Under the pieces are notes generated by a model. It was not told the origin of the DNA, did no database searches, and worked only from the letters and a program-made list of their open reading frames with translations. The translations under genes were made by a program, and so were the position numbers. From assembly GCF_002843385.1 (NCBI RefSeq), contig NZ_MVDE01000042.1, positions 1 through 43,679 of the forward strand: DNA of 43,679 bases, in the 5' to 3' direction. Shown here piece by piece: positions 25,321-34,040 of this stretch (position 1 is its first letter; every line of letters begins with the position of its first letter). This DNA is from Labilibaculum manganireducens (GTDB lineage: Bacteria; Bacteroidota; Bacteroidia; Bacteroidales; Marinifilaceae).

Positions 25321-25343
25321 TTATTTAAAGTAGATCTAAATAA
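25321..25343 (+). promoter_or_regulatory. Operator-like dyad next to the metal transporter promoter
   Basis: TTATTTA (25321-25327) and TAAATAA (25337-25343) form a perfect 7-9-7 inverted repeat directly after the -7 box, at the expected transcription start. A bound repressor here would block initiation. A metal-sensing Fur/Zur- or DtxR/MntR-type regulator is the natural candidate given the operon, but none is encoded in this window. Confidence 0.45.
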
Positions 25344-25366
25344 AACAATATCCCCAAAACTTAGAA

Positions 25367-26230
25367 ATGCACTTAGTAAATAAATTTATTCTGATCTTGC
25401 TTGCAGGAATTACAATGTCTTGTCAGTCAGGTAAAATCGAGAAGGACCCAAATTTGATATCGGTAAGTATATTGCCTCAAAAATATTTCATTGAGCGGAT
25501 TGCAGGTGATGATTTTAAAGTGAATGTTTTGATTCCTCCGGGAGCCAGTCCGGCAACTTATGAGCCAACGCCAATGCAAATGAAAGATGTTGCCAAATCA
25601 ATTGCATATCTTAGAATTGGATATATTCCCTTCGAAACTGTTTGGCTGGATAATTTATTGGAAGGAACAGATGGTATTAAGCTTATTGATCTTTCGAAAG
25701 ACATCGAATTGATCAAAGGTCAGGAGAAGCATGGCGATCATTTTCATGAAGGTGGAATTGATCCTCATATTTGGTCATCACTAAAATCAGTAAAAATACT
25801 TAGCAAGAACTTGTATCAGGAACTAATTAAAATGGCTCCTGAAAAGAAGGATATTTATGAAAAAAATTATCAGCAGTTTCTTTCTGAAATAGAAGAGTTA
25901 GATCAGGTAGCTGAAGCTTCATTGAGTAATAAAAAAGGAATGTCATTTATGATTTTTCATCCGGCTTTGACCTATTTGGCAAGGGATTATAACTTAAATC
26001 AAATATCTGTAGAGATGGATGGCAAAGAGCCGTCTCCAACTCATATGAAACACTTGGTAGAGGAAGCTCAGCGATTAAGTATAAAACATGTTTTTGTTCA
26101 GAAACAATTTAATGTTGAGAATGCCAAAGCAATTGTTGCCGAAATTAATGGCGATGTTGTTGTTATTGATCCTTTGGCGGAAGACTGGCTGACAGAAATG
26201 AAACGAATCATTACTATACTTAAAGACTGA
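25367..26230 (+). CDS. Metal (Zn/Mn-type) ABC transporter substrate-binding lipoprotein
   Basis: 287 residues. Lipobox ITMSC (C19). Cluster A-I (ZnuA/TroA) binding protein: SVSILPQKYFIERIAGDDF, VLIPPGASPATYEPTPMQM, GYIPFETVW, a short His-rich loop (KHGDHFHEGG), DPHIWSSLKS (His ligand), MIFHPALTYLA (His ligand), EMDGKEPSPTHM and VIDPLAEDW (acidic ligand). The usual first His of the DPHTYEPTP motif is Ala here (SPATYEPTP), so a loop His or another residue may complete the site. It delivers metal to the ATPase and permease encoded next. Zinc is the likely substrate because of the His loop; manganese or iron cannot be excluded. Confidence 0.92.
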   Translation: MHLVNKFILILLAGITMSCQSGKIEKDPNLISVSILPQKYFIERIAGDDFKVNVLIPPGASPATYEPTPMQMKDVAKSIAYLRIGYIPFETVWLDNLLEGTDGIKLIDLSKDIELIKGQEKHGDHFHEGGIDPHIWSSLKSVKILSKNLYQELIKMAPEKKDIYEKNYQQFLSEIEELDQVAEASLSNKKGMSFMIFHPALTYLARDYNLNQISVEMDGKEPSPTHMKHLVEEAQRLSIKHVFVQKQFNVENAKAIVAEINGDVVVIDPLAEDWLTEMKRIITILKD

Positions 26231-26241
26231 AATTGTCGGAA

Positions 26242-26982
26242 ATGAAAAAAATTCTGGAATTAAAATCGCTGACTGCAGGATACGATGAAAAGATTGTATT
26301 GAAAGGAGTGAATTTGGTGGTGAAAGAAAATGATTTTTTGGGAATTATCGGTCCTAACGGTGGAGGTAAAACAACGCTGTTAAAAGTCATTTTGGGTACT
26401 ATAAAGCCTGTTGAGGGAGAAATACTGCCGGATGGTAATGACAGATGTATTATTGGGTATTTGCCTCAAATCAATCAAATTGATAACAAGTTTCCTATTC
26501 CAGTTAAAGAGGTTGTTCTTTCTGGATTAATGTCTCATAAAAAGATATTTGGAAGATATAATAGTGAGAACAAGAGGCGTGCGGATGAATTAATGACGCA
26601 AATGGGCATTATTCATTTGAAGAATAAAAATATTGGAGAGTTGTCTGGCGGACAATTGCAGCGTGTGTTTTTGTGCAGAGCAATTATTGCAGATCCGAAG
26701 TTGTTGATTTTAGATGAGCCGGATACTTATGTGGATAGCAATTTTGAAGGAGAGTTGTATGAAATTCTTCATCATTTAAATTCTCATATGGCCATTATCA
26801 TTGTTTCTCATGATGTTGGAACAATATGTTCTCATGTAAAGTCAATTGCTTGTGTGAATGAAACGCTATGTTACCATGATTCGAATGTGATATCGCAAGA
26901 GCAGTTGATGGCCTATAATTGCCCGATTGATTTAATAACACATGGCGAAGTTCCTCACCGAGTACTAAAGCATCACAAGTAA
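26242..26982 (+). CDS. Metal ABC transporter ATP-binding protein
   Basis: 246 residues from ATG 26242; an in-frame TTG at 26233 would add three codons. Walker A GPNGGGKTTLLK, Q-loop at YLPQINQID, ABC signature LSGGQLQRVFLCRA, Walker B LLILDEPDTYVD and switch His in IIIVSHDVG. Closest in character to ZnuC/MntB-type ATPases (the PVKEVVLSGLM segment is typical). It follows the binding-protein gene by 11 bp and precedes the permease gene by 3 bp, giving a complete three-gene importer. The C-terminus (CPIDLITHGEVPHRVLKHH) is His-containing, as often seen in this family. Confidence 0.95.
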   Translation: MKKILELKSLTAGYDEKIVLKGVNLVVKENDFLGIIGPNGGGKTTLLKVILGTIKPVEGEILPDGNDRCIIGYLPQINQIDNKFPIPVKEVVLSGLMSHKKIFGRYNSENKRRADELMTQMGIIHLKNKNIGELSGGQLQRVFLCRAIIADPKLLILDEPDTYVDSNFEGELYEILHHLNSHMAIIIVSHDVGTICSHVKSIACVNETLCYHDSNVISQEQLMAYNCPIDLITHGEVPHRVLKHHK

Positions 26983-26985
26983 GAT

Positions 26986-27822
26986 ATGAACGAACTAATA
27001 GAGTTATTTCAATATAATTTCTTTCTAAACGCAGTTGGAGCAGCAATTCTGGCGAGTATTTCCTGTGGAATTATTGGTTCTTATATTGTTGCACGAAGAA
27101 TTGTTTTTATCAGTGGCGGAATTACACATGCCTCTTTCGGAGGAATTGGCCTTGCCTGGTATTTAGGATTGAATCCGGTATTTGGAGCTGCGGTTTTTGG
27201 TGTGTTATCTGCTTTGGGAATTGAATGGATCTCGAAAAAAACTGACGTGAGACAAGATTCTGTTATTGGAATTTTATGGGCTTTTGGAATGGCTTTGGGT
27301 ATCCTTTTTATTTACATGACACCCGGTTATGCGCCCAATTTAATGAGTTTTTTATTCGGGAATATTTTAACTGTCGGAGCCTTGGATTTATACCTGCTTT
27401 TAGGTTTATGTGTATTCACAATTGCTGTATTTTTCTTCTTGTTAAGGCCAATCTTATTTGTTGCCTTCGATGAAGAATTTGCACGAACACAGAAAGCTCC
27501 GGTTCAGTTTTTAAATTATTTACTGATATCATTGGTGGCTTTGGCCATTGTTTTAAATATTAGAGTGGTTGGAATTATTCTGGTGATTTCTTTTTTGACA
27601 ATTCCGCAAACCATAGCCAATATGTTTACGAATAGTTTTAAGAAAATGATCTTCGGATCGATAGCATTTGGAATTTTGGGATCGTTTATTGGCTTGCTGG
27701 TTTCTTATCGAATTAATGCACCTTCAGGAGCAACAATTATTTTTTCGTTTGTGATTCTGTTTGTGATAGCAAAACTTGTTCAATTAGTAATGATTTCGGT
27801 TAGGCGGAAAAATTTGGCTTAA
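26986..27822 (+). CDS. Metal ABC transporter permease
   Basis: 278 residues, an ABC-3 family (ZnuB/MntC-like) inner-membrane permease with about eight hydrophobic segments. Family features: the N-terminal FFLNAVGAAILASISCGIIG, SYIVARRIVFISGGITHASF with the conserved SGGItHasfgGiglaw region, GILWAFGMALGILFI, FGNILTV, VAFDEEFA and LNIRVVGIILVISFLTIPQT. It ends the metal-import operon (25367-27822). The gap to the next gene is 89 bp without an obvious terminator. Confidence 0.95.
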   Translation: MNELIELFQYNFFLNAVGAAILASISCGIIGSYIVARRIVFISGGITHASFGGIGLAWYLGLNPVFGAAVFGVLSALGIEWISKKTDVRQDSVIGILWAFGMALGILFIYMTPGYAPNLMSFLFGNILTVGALDLYLLLGLCVFTIAVFFFLLRPILFVAFDEEFARTQKAPVQFLNYLLISLVALAIVLNIRVVGIILVISFLTIPQTIANMFTNSFKKMIFGSIAFGILGSFIGLLVSYRINAPSGATIIFSFVILFVIAKLVQLVMISVRRKNLA

Positions 27823-27911
27823 TTCAATTGAAGAGGGGAAATCTTCTGAATTAAGAAAGAATATATAAATTAGTAAAACAAAATTTGTACTAATATAAAC
27901 AACAAAATAAA

Positions 27912-29306
27912 ATGAGTTACGATTTAATAGTAGTAGGAAGTGGTCCAGGTGGTTACGTAGCCGCCATTCGCGCTTCACAATTGGGTTTGAATGTTGCAGT
28001 TGTTGAACGCGCCGAATTGGGTGGGATTTGTTTAAACTGGGGTTGTATTCCAACCAAATCTTTGCTGAAATCAGCACAAGTATTTGAATATATGAAACAT
28101 GCCGGAGATTATGGATTAACAATTGAAGGCGAGGTTAAACCTGATTTTGAAAAGGTGGTTGCCCGTAGTCGTGGCGTGGCTGAAAAAATGAGTGGTGGCA
28201 TTCAGTACCTGCTTAAAAAGAACAAAATTGAGGTAATCAATGGTTTTGGAAAATTAGTAGCTAATAAAACGGTTGAAGTTACGGCCGAAGATGGAACTAA
28301 ATCCAATCATGAAGCAAAGCATATTATTTTGGCAACAGGAGCGCGTTCCCGCGAATTGCCAAATCTTCCACAGGATGGAAAAAACATTATCGGATACCGC
28401 AAAGCATTAACTTTGGAGAAATTGCCTAAATCAATGATTGTAGTTGGTTCCGGAGCAATTGGATCGGAGTTTGCATACTTCTATTCTACTATGGGAACTC
28501 AGGTTACTTTAGTAGAATTTTTGCCGGAAATTCTTCCTGTTGAAGATGAAGAGGTATCGAAGCAAATGGGACGTAGTTTCAAGAAGAATAAAATTAAAGT
28601 CATGACCAATTCTACAGTTGAATCGGTAGAAGGGGCAGATGGCAATCTAAAAGTGAATATTAAAAATAAGAAAGGCGAAATTGAAGTTCATGAGTGCGAA
28701 ATCGTGCTTTCAGCAGTGGGAATTGCGCCTAATACTGAAAATATTGGTTTGGAAGAGGTAGGAGTGGCTACTGAAAATGGCAGAGTTCTTGTTGACGACT
28801 ATTTCAGAACCAATGTGGAAGGTGTTTATGCAATTGGTGATATTATAAAAGGACCAGCTTTGGCTCACGTTGCTTCAGCCGAAGGAATTTGTTGCGTTGA
28901 GAAGATTGCCGGAATGAATGTTGAGCCAATTGATTATACAACCATTCCCGGATGTACATATACAGTTCCTGAAGTTGCATCGATGGGATTGACCGAAAAA
29001 GCAGCGAAAGAAGCCGGATACGAGTTGAAGATCGGTAAATTTCCATTTTCAGCATCAGGAAAAGCAAGTGCGGCCGGAGCCAACGAAGGATTTGTTAAAC
29101 TTGTTTTTGATGCCAAGTACGGTGAATTGCTGGGAGCTCATATGGTGGGCGCTAACGTAACCGAAATGATTGCAGAACTGGTTACTGCCCGTAAGCTGGA
29201 AACAACAGGTCATGAATTGATTAAGTCTATTCATCCGCATCCAACCATGTCGGAAGCTGTCATGGAAGCCGCAGCAGCCGCTTACGATGAGGTAATTCAC
29301 ATTTAA
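27912..29306 (+). CDS. lpdA: Dihydrolipoyl dehydrogenase
   Basis: 464 residues, the E3 component of 2-oxoacid dehydrogenase or glycine cleavage complexes. It reoxidises dihydrolipoamide with FAD and NAD+. N-terminal FAD motif VVGSGPGGYVAAIRASQLG; redox disulfide C40/C45 in GGICLNWGCIPTKSLL; NAD-binding VVGSGAIGSEFAYFYSTMG; second FAD motif VEGVYAIGDIIKGPALAHVA; C-terminal interface with the His-Glu pair in HPHPTMSEAVMEAA. It is monocistronic, ending at a terminator; the partner E1/E2 or GCV genes are not in the window. Confidence 0.96.
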   Translation: MSYDLIVVGSGPGGYVAAIRASQLGLNVAVVERAELGGICLNWGCIPTKSLLKSAQVFEYMKHAGDYGLTIEGEVKPDFEKVVARSRGVAEKMSGGIQYLLKKNKIEVINGFGKLVANKTVEVTAEDGTKSNHEAKHIILATGARSRELPNLPQDGKNIIGYRKALTLEKLPKSMIVVGSGAIGSEFAYFYSTMGTQVTLVEFLPEILPVEDEEVSKQMGRSFKKNKIKVMTNSTVESVEGADGNLKVNIKNKKGEIEVHECEIVLSAVGIAPNTENIGLEEVGVATENGRVLVDDYFRTNVEGVYAIGDIIKGPALAHVASAEGICCVEKIAGMNVEPIDYTTIPGCTYTVPEVASMGLTEKAAKEAGYELKIGKFPFSASGKASAAGANEGFVKLVFDAKYGELLGAHMVGANVTEMIAELVTARKLETTGHELIKSIHPHPTMSEAVMEAAAAAYDEVIHI

Positions 29307-29330
29307 GAGACACTAATAATAATGCCGGAT

Positions 29331-29366
29331 AAAAAGCCATCCTTTAGTTTATAGGGTGGCTTTTCT
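29331..29366 (+). terminator. Intrinsic terminator after lpdA
   Basis: AAAAGCCATCCT (29332-29343) pairs with AGGGTGGCTTTT (29353-29364), with G-T pairs, loop 9 nt, T-run included in the 3' arm. Confidence 0.8.
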
Positions 29367-29450
29367 ATTAAAATCAGGCGTTTTTTTAGATTCGTTTTTT
29401 TAAGTTTGTGAGAATTAATTTAAAACTTCAACCGACTAACTACAAAAAAA

Positions 29451-30839
29451 ATGAAGAAATTTTTATTGGTACCTATTCTTGCATTGACATTCAGTACCAT
29501 GTCAATTGGACAAAATAAGGGAACTGTAGATGCTAAAATGTTGAACGAGATTCGTTCAAGTTTCAAATTGGATGCTTCGAGCAGAGCAATTCAAAATGCA
29601 ATTACCAATTCGGAAAGCATTAGAGAGCTGTCTCTGAATCATGAAAAGATTGGGAAAACAGATCACTTTTTCAAATACAGAGTTGATGTAAAGGGAATTA
29701 CGAATCAGGAAAGTTCAGGCAGATGTTGGATGTTTACTTCTATGAACACAATTCGTCCGGAAGTAATGAAAAAATTTAATTTGAATTCATTCGATTTTTC
29801 TCACAACTACAACTATTTCTGGGATTTGTTTGAGAAATCAAATTTGTTTCTTGAGAATATAATTGCAACTGCTGATCGTACGATGGATGATCGGGAAGTT
29901 GTTCTTTATTTTAAAGGCCCTGTTGATGACGGTGGCGTTTGGAATTCTTTTTTTAATATAGCTAAAAAATATGGTGTTGTTCCGGCGGAAGTAATGCCGG
30001 AAACAAAGGTGAGCAATAAAACCCGCGAAATCACCAGCTTGATCAATGAAAAATTAAGAGGAGAGGGATACAAGCTTCGTAATATGATTGCTGAAAAAGC
30101 ATCGGTGAAAGATATTGCATTGGCGAAAATGACAGCTTTAAAATCAATTTACCGCATGTTGGCTTTAAGTTTGGGCGAACCTCCGGTAAATTTTTCATGG
30201 AGATTTAAGGATGCTGATGGAAAAATCAGCGAAAGTAAAATGTATACTCCTAAAGAATTTTTGGCTGAAATTAATCCTGATTTTGCGAATACTGAATTGG
30301 TGATGATCATGAATGATCCGACCCGTGACTATTATAAGGTATACGAAATTAAGAATTACAGAAATGTTGAGGAAGGAATAAATTGGACGTATTTAAATCT
30401 TCCGAATGATGAGATTAAGAAATTTGCAATGGCTTCTATCAAGAACAATGAAGCAATGTATGCATCCTGCGATGTAGGAAAACAACACAACAGAAAAGCA
30501 GGTGTAATGGATTTGAATACCTACGATTATGCTTCTTTACTGGGAGTTGAATTCGATATGGATAAAAAAGCCAGAGTTTTGACTCGTCAATCCGGTTCTT
30601 CTCATGCAATGGCATTGATTGGCGTTGATGTTGATGAAAATGAAGTGCCTGTGAAATGGGAATTTGAAAATTCGTGGGGAAGTACCTCAGGAAATAATGG
30701 ATATTTAACTTTCACAGATGAATGGTTCTCGGAATATATGTTTCGTGTGGTAATCAACAAAAACTATTTGGATGAGAAAGCGAAGGAGGCACTTAAAACC
30801 ACTCCGATATTACTGCCGGTTTGGGATTATATGTTTTAG
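29451..30839 (+). CDS. Secreted C1 family peptidase (aminopeptidase C / bleomycin hydrolase type)
   Basis: 462 residues with signal peptide about 1-20 (FSTMSIGQ). A papain-like cysteine peptidase of the bleomycin-hydrolase group: catalytic Cys at C92 in NQESSGRCWMFTSMN, His at H385 in SGSSHAMALIGVD, Asn at N407 in WEFENSWG. FDFSHNYNYFWDLFEKSN, GPVDDGGVWNSFFNIAKKYG and PKEFL are also characteristic. Bleomycin hydrolases form hexamers with an internal chamber and act as aminopeptidases; the Bacteroidota version is exported, probably to the periplasm, for peptide degradation. It has its own terminator. Confidence 0.94.
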   Translation: MKKFLLVPILALTFSTMSIGQNKGTVDAKMLNEIRSSFKLDASSRAIQNAITNSESIRELSLNHEKIGKTDHFFKYRVDVKGITNQESSGRCWMFTSMNTIRPEVMKKFNLNSFDFSHNYNYFWDLFEKSNLFLENIIATADRTMDDREVVLYFKGPVDDGGVWNSFFNIAKKYGVVPAEVMPETKVSNKTREITSLINEKLRGEGYKLRNMIAEKASVKDIALAKMTALKSIYRMLALSLGEPPVNFSWRFKDADGKISESKMYTPKEFLAEINPDFANTELVMIMNDPTRDYYKVYEIKNYRNVEEGINWTYLNLPNDEIKKFAMASIKNNEAMYASCDVGKQHNRKAGVMDLNTYDYASLLGVEFDMDKKARVLTRQSGSSHAMALIGVDVDENEVPVKWEFENSWGSTSGNNGYLTFTDEWFSEYMFRVVINKNYLDEKAKEALKTTPILLPVWDYMF

Positions 30840-30866
30840 GCTCAGCCCAAAATAAATTTATAGTAA

Positions 30867-30894
30867 AAGAACCTCAAAGCTGAGGTTCTTTTTT
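30867..30894 (+). terminator. Intrinsic terminator after the C1 peptidase gene
   Basis: AAGAACCTCA (30867-30876) pairs with TGAGGTTCTT (30881-30890), loop AAGC, followed by TTTT. Confidence 0.9.
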
Positions 30895-30934
30895 GGTTTG
30901 TGACTTGTCTGTAGTGACAAGGAGCTATGTTGAG

Positions 30935-31390
30935 CTAATGAATAACATTTAGATTTAATAGCTGACCTATTTTTTGAGCTTCCAGTTTGGCTTCCAATAA
31001 ATCTTTACACCTTTTAAAAGGAACTTTTCGATTGCGGTTTTTCAGAAATAAAACCACAAAGCAATCATCTGTCTTCAAATTCGTTTCTTTTTGTTCGGGA
31101 ATATAGGAATCCCGCAGAATAATAGATGAGATTCCGGCAACACGGTCAATATTTTGCAAACTTCTCCACGAGCCCGATTTGAATAATCCAAAGTAGGAGT
31201 AGTAGAATTTGTATTTTTTATCGTCCTTGTCCAGGTAGATTCCAGAGTAGGAAAATGCCATAAACGATCCGATTAGAATTAATAATAGTGTGAGAGGGAG
31301 AATGGATGAATAAATTCCCACAAGCATGATCATCCAGCCAAGTATCGATCCCGCTTGCCCAAATAGTTTATCGAGTTTGTTATGAATCAT
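30935..31390 (-). CDS. Small membrane protein of unknown function
   Basis: 151 residues. Two adjacent N-terminal hydrophobic segments (about 13-27 and 30-50; SILGWMIMLVGIYSSILPL and LLLILIGSFMAFSYSG), then a soluble C-terminal part (about 52-151) starting GIYLDKDDKKYKFYYSYFGLF and including FVVLFLKNRNRKVPF. The layout of a membrane hairpin plus a small beta-rich domain resembles bacterial PH-like (bPH) membrane proteins, but I cannot place it in a named family. It is monocistronic and convergent with the peptidase gene. Function unknown. Confidence 0.8.
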   Translation of the reverse strand: MIHNKLDKLFGQAGSILGWMIMLVGIYSSILPLTLLLILIGSFMAFSYSGIYLDKDDKKYKFYYSYFGLFKSGSWRSLQNIDRVAGISSIILRDSYIPEQKETNLKTDDCFVVLFLKNRNRKVPFKRCKDLLEAKLEAQKIGQLLNLNVIH

Positions 31391-31622
31391 CTTTTTGGTT
31401 ATTTAGTTTAATTACTATATAACCGTAATTGATACCAATTTACCCTACTTCTGTTTTATCCTTATTTTTTAAGGGTGAAAACGTGGTTCCGAATATTGAT
31501 TTGGGAGTAGTAATTTCATTAATAAGTTTTTCTTATTGACATATGATTTTTAATAATCTGAATGATGTGATATTTGTATCAGAGAATTAGAAATAATATT
31601 AATAAACTAAAAATAAGAAAAC

Positions 31623-32102
31623 ATGAAAAACAGTAAAAGTAACCTGGAAGTAGTAGAATTAAATGCAAAAGAAAGAGAAGTAGAGCAATTGCAAATATTG
31701 TTGGCCAATTATCAATTGTATTATCAGAATTTACGCAATTTTCATTGGAATGTAGGGGGAAACGATTTTTTTGAGCTGCATGCCAAATTTGAAGAGTTGT
31801 ATGTTGATGCCAGCGATAAAGTAGATGAAATTGCAGAGCGGGTATTAACATTGGGAGGTCATCCTTTGGGAAATTTTTCCGATTACGTTGCCATTTCAAC
31901 CATTCAGGAAGCCAACTCAAATTGTTCAGGTACCGATATGGTGAAACAAATAATTCAGTCGCACAATATTTTAATCGGGAAGGTAAAAGAAGTATTAATT
32001 CAGGCAAATGAAAATGAGGATGAAGGAACTTTAGATATTCTGCCAGCTTACGTTTCTTATTTTGAGAAGCTAAACTGGATGTTTAAAGCTTATTTGCGCT
32101 AA
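31623..32102 (+). CDS. dps: Dps-family ferritin-like protein
   Basis: 159 residues, a four-helix Dps: NYQLYYQNLRNFHWNVGGND carries the first ferroxidase His, FFELHAKFEELYVDASDKVDEIAERV the remaining His/Asp/Glu ligands, then TLGGHPLGNFSDYVA. Dps 12-mers oxidise Fe2+ with peroxide, store the iron and protect DNA. The N-terminus is not strongly basic, so direct DNA binding is uncertain. It is preceded by a 232-bp gap, likely with stress-responsive control, and followed by a strong bidirectional terminator. Confidence 0.94.
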   Translation: MKNSKSNLEVVELNAKEREVEQLQILLANYQLYYQNLRNFHWNVGGNDFFELHAKFEELYVDASDKVDEIAERVLTLGGHPLGNFSDYVAISTIQEANSNCSGTDMVKQIIQSHNILIGKVKEVLIQANENEDEGTLDILPAYVSYFEKLNWMFKAYLR

Positions 32103-32106
32103 AATA

Positions 32107-32138
32107 AAATGCCTCCAATTTTTATTGGAGGCATTTTT
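32107..32138. terminator. Bidirectional terminator between dps and the DEAD-domain gene
   Basis: AAATGCCTCCAAT (32107-32119) pairs perfectly with ATTGGAGGCATTT (32124-32136), loop 4 nt, T-run downstream and A-run upstream. It serves both convergent genes. Confidence 0.95.
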
Positions 32139-32144
32139 TATATC

Positions 32145-32756
32145 TTATTCAAAATCCAGAACAATAGGAGAATACATGTAGTTTTCCATGTAATCTTCCA
32201 TTTTATTGGTGATTTTATTCGTAAATACAATTCGTTGTGATTTGGGAAGATTATCAGATAGGCGATTAATATCCGAAACAATTTGTTCTTTTATAATCAT
32301 CTCGGCATCATCAATGGCAACTATTTTTAAATTGCTGAGATTGATTCCGCTAAATGAGTACAATTCGTTGAATTTTCTTGCTGTTGCGATAACAATATCC
32401 GAACCGGCATAGATCAAATCGCGAAGCTTGTGTAAATTTCCCGCATCACCTTCGCTAAATATCCGCAGGCTGGTATTGTGACTTAGCGCCAGAAACTGTT
32501 CTTTCAGTTGAATTGCCTTCTCTCTATCCGAAACAACAACAATGGCTCTGGGTACATCCTCAAATTCAGCTTTGAGCTGCTGAATAATACCAATAATTAT
32601 GGTATGGGTTTTTCCGGATTCATCAGGAGCTTTAACAAATAAATCAACACCGCTTTTTATTTTTGAGATGCAACTCTTTTGAACTTCTGTTGGAGTTTCA
32701 AAACCATATTCTTCAATAGCTTCTAAAAGCTGTGGATCTAATTTTTTTAAAAACAT
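32145..32756 (-). CDS. Stand-alone, degenerate DEAD-box helicase N-terminal (RecA1-like) domain
   Basis: 203 residues covering only the first RecA-like domain of a DEAD-box RNA helicase. Q-motif region GFETPTEVQKSCI (18-30) is good. Walker A is APDESGKT (43-50), where DEAD proteins have AxTGSGKT. Motif Ia lies near VSDREKA, Ib near IVIATARKFNEL, motif II is DDAE (149-152) in place of DEAD, and motif III is FTN in place of SAT. There is no second RecA domain, so it is unlikely to be a processive or normal helicase. The frame is intact from start to stop, with its own terminator, which argues for a working protein, perhaps an RNA- or ribosome-binding factor. Confidence 0.85.
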   Translation of the reverse strand: MFLKKLDPQLLEAIEEYGFETPTEVQKSCISKIKSGVDLFVKAPDESGKTHTIIIGIIQQLKAEFEDVPRAIVVVSDREKAIQLKEQFLALSHNTSLRIFSEGDAGNLHKLRDLIYAGSDIVIATARKFNELYSFSGINLSNLKIVAIDDAEMIIKEQIVSDINRLSDNLPKSQRIVFTNKITNKMEDYMENYMYSPIVLDFE

Positions 32757-32868
32757 TGGGGGATTGTATTTTTTGTATTCAATGCAAAATTACTAAATAT
32801 ACCATCATTAGAAACTTTATAGTGATATTTGAAAGAAAGAGGCAGGTAGAGTTGTCTCTTTTCTTATT

Positions 32869-33771
32869 CTATAAAGGTTTACAGCAAACTCTACTTACCT
32901 TTTTTTTATTTGTAAGATAAACACCCAAAAGAATACATGCCATACATGTCAGATGCAGAATAGTAATGGTTTCGCCATCAATAACGCCCCAGAAAACAGC
33001 AAAAACAGGAATGATGTAGGTTACCGATGAGGCGTAAATTGCAGAACTGTATCTGATTAAGCTATTCATTAACAGCATGGCAAGAGCAGTTCCAATTATT
33101 CCTAAAGCCACCAATGCAAGAAAATGAATTGGCCAGTTTGGTGACTGAAGCACAGGTTCGAAATCTGTTGTTGCCAGATAGATTAATGCTGCAGGACCGG
33201 TAAAAAAGAAAGCCAAAGAGGTAATCTGAATACCCGTTAAATGAGATAATTTCGATTTAATTTCGTTGATGTTGATTCCGTAAAATACGGTGGCGAGAAC
33301 AATTAGCAAGGCATGGCTGTTCACATTTCCCAAAGCCAACTCCTTACCTGAAGTAATTAAGCCCAAAGCACCAATTAGTCCGATCACCAGACCTGTAACC
33401 TGCAGCCATTTGAATTTCGTTTTGTGTAGCAGTATTCCAATGGCTAATGTGAATATTGGAGTAAGAGAATTCAACATGCCAGCCAATGCGCTGTCAATTT
33501 GAGTTTGTGCCTTGGTAAACAGAAAAGCCGGGATAAAACTTCCAATAAAGCCTGCAATCAAAAGACTTTTTACATCTTTCTTTTTCAGAAACTTTAAATT
33601 CTTGATTGAATAAGGCAAAAGCACCAGCGAGGCCAAAAGCATGCGGATTCCTGCCGCCTGTTCGCTGCTAAAACTTTTCAATCCAATTTTCATCAGAATA
33701 AAAGAAGATCCCCAAATAAAGGCGAGCAACAGTAAAATTAAGAATTGAAACCAAGCTTTGTTCCAGTGCAT
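32869..33771 (-). CDS. DMT-superfamily (EamA) transporter
   Basis: 300 residues with ten predicted hydrophobic segments in two EamA repeats (about 10-140 and 150-290). Typical words: LLLAFIWGSSFILMKIGLKS, FSSEQAAGIRMLLASLVLLP, GMLNSLTPIFTLAIGILLHK, ALGIIGTALAMLLMNSLIRY, YIIPVFAVFWGVIDGE. These inner-membrane carriers mostly export amino acids or small metabolites; the substrate cannot be read from sequence. The N-terminal WGSS and late YIIPVFA motifs are family-standard. It appears to be monocistronic. Confidence 0.92.
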   Translation of the reverse strand: MHWNKAWFQFLILLLLAFIWGSSFILMKIGLKSFSSEQAAGIRMLLASLVLLPYSIKNLKFLKKKDVKSLLIAGFIGSFIPAFLFTKAQTQIDSALAGMLNSLTPIFTLAIGILLHKTKFKWLQVTGLVIGLIGALGLITSGKELALGNVNSHALLIVLATVFYGININEIKSKLSHLTGIQITSLAFFFTGPAALIYLATTDFEPVLQSPNWPIHFLALVALGIIGTALAMLLMNSLIRYSSAIYASSVTYIIPVFAVFWGVIDGETITILHLTCMACILLGVYLTNKKKVSRVCCKPL

Positions 33772-33870
33772 AGTGTAGTGTTTTTTAGGATGTCAAAAAT
33801 ACTAGAAATTAGTTATATAACAAGAAGTTGGGATGGCTAATATAAAATGAGAGGAAAAACTAATTTTGCA

Positions 33871-33905
33871 AAAATAAACCCCCGATATCTGTTTATCGGG
33901 GGTTT
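33871..33905 (-). terminator. Strong terminator for the PatB/MalY gene (minus strand)
   Basis: AAACCCCCGATA (33876-33887) pairs perfectly with TATCGGGGGTTT (33894-33905), 12 bp, loop 6 nt. On the minus strand it is followed by ATTTTTGC, so it points as a terminator for the gene at 34041-35219. Confidence 0.88.
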
Positions 33906-34040
33906 GTGTGAAAAAACAGATTGAGGTTTTGCGCAAAAACCAACAATTGATCGTCGTTTAATTTTGCAAGACATTGTGGTAGTAACTTAATCTCACCTCT
34001 TTATTCCGTTTTTTGGTAAAAGGTAACCCTTAAACAGGAA

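Noticed and set aside
32145-32756. Pseudogene of a full DEAD-box helicase
   Set aside because: The frame is intact with a terminator right behind it, and no remnant of a second RecA domain is visible downstream; treated as a real short gene.
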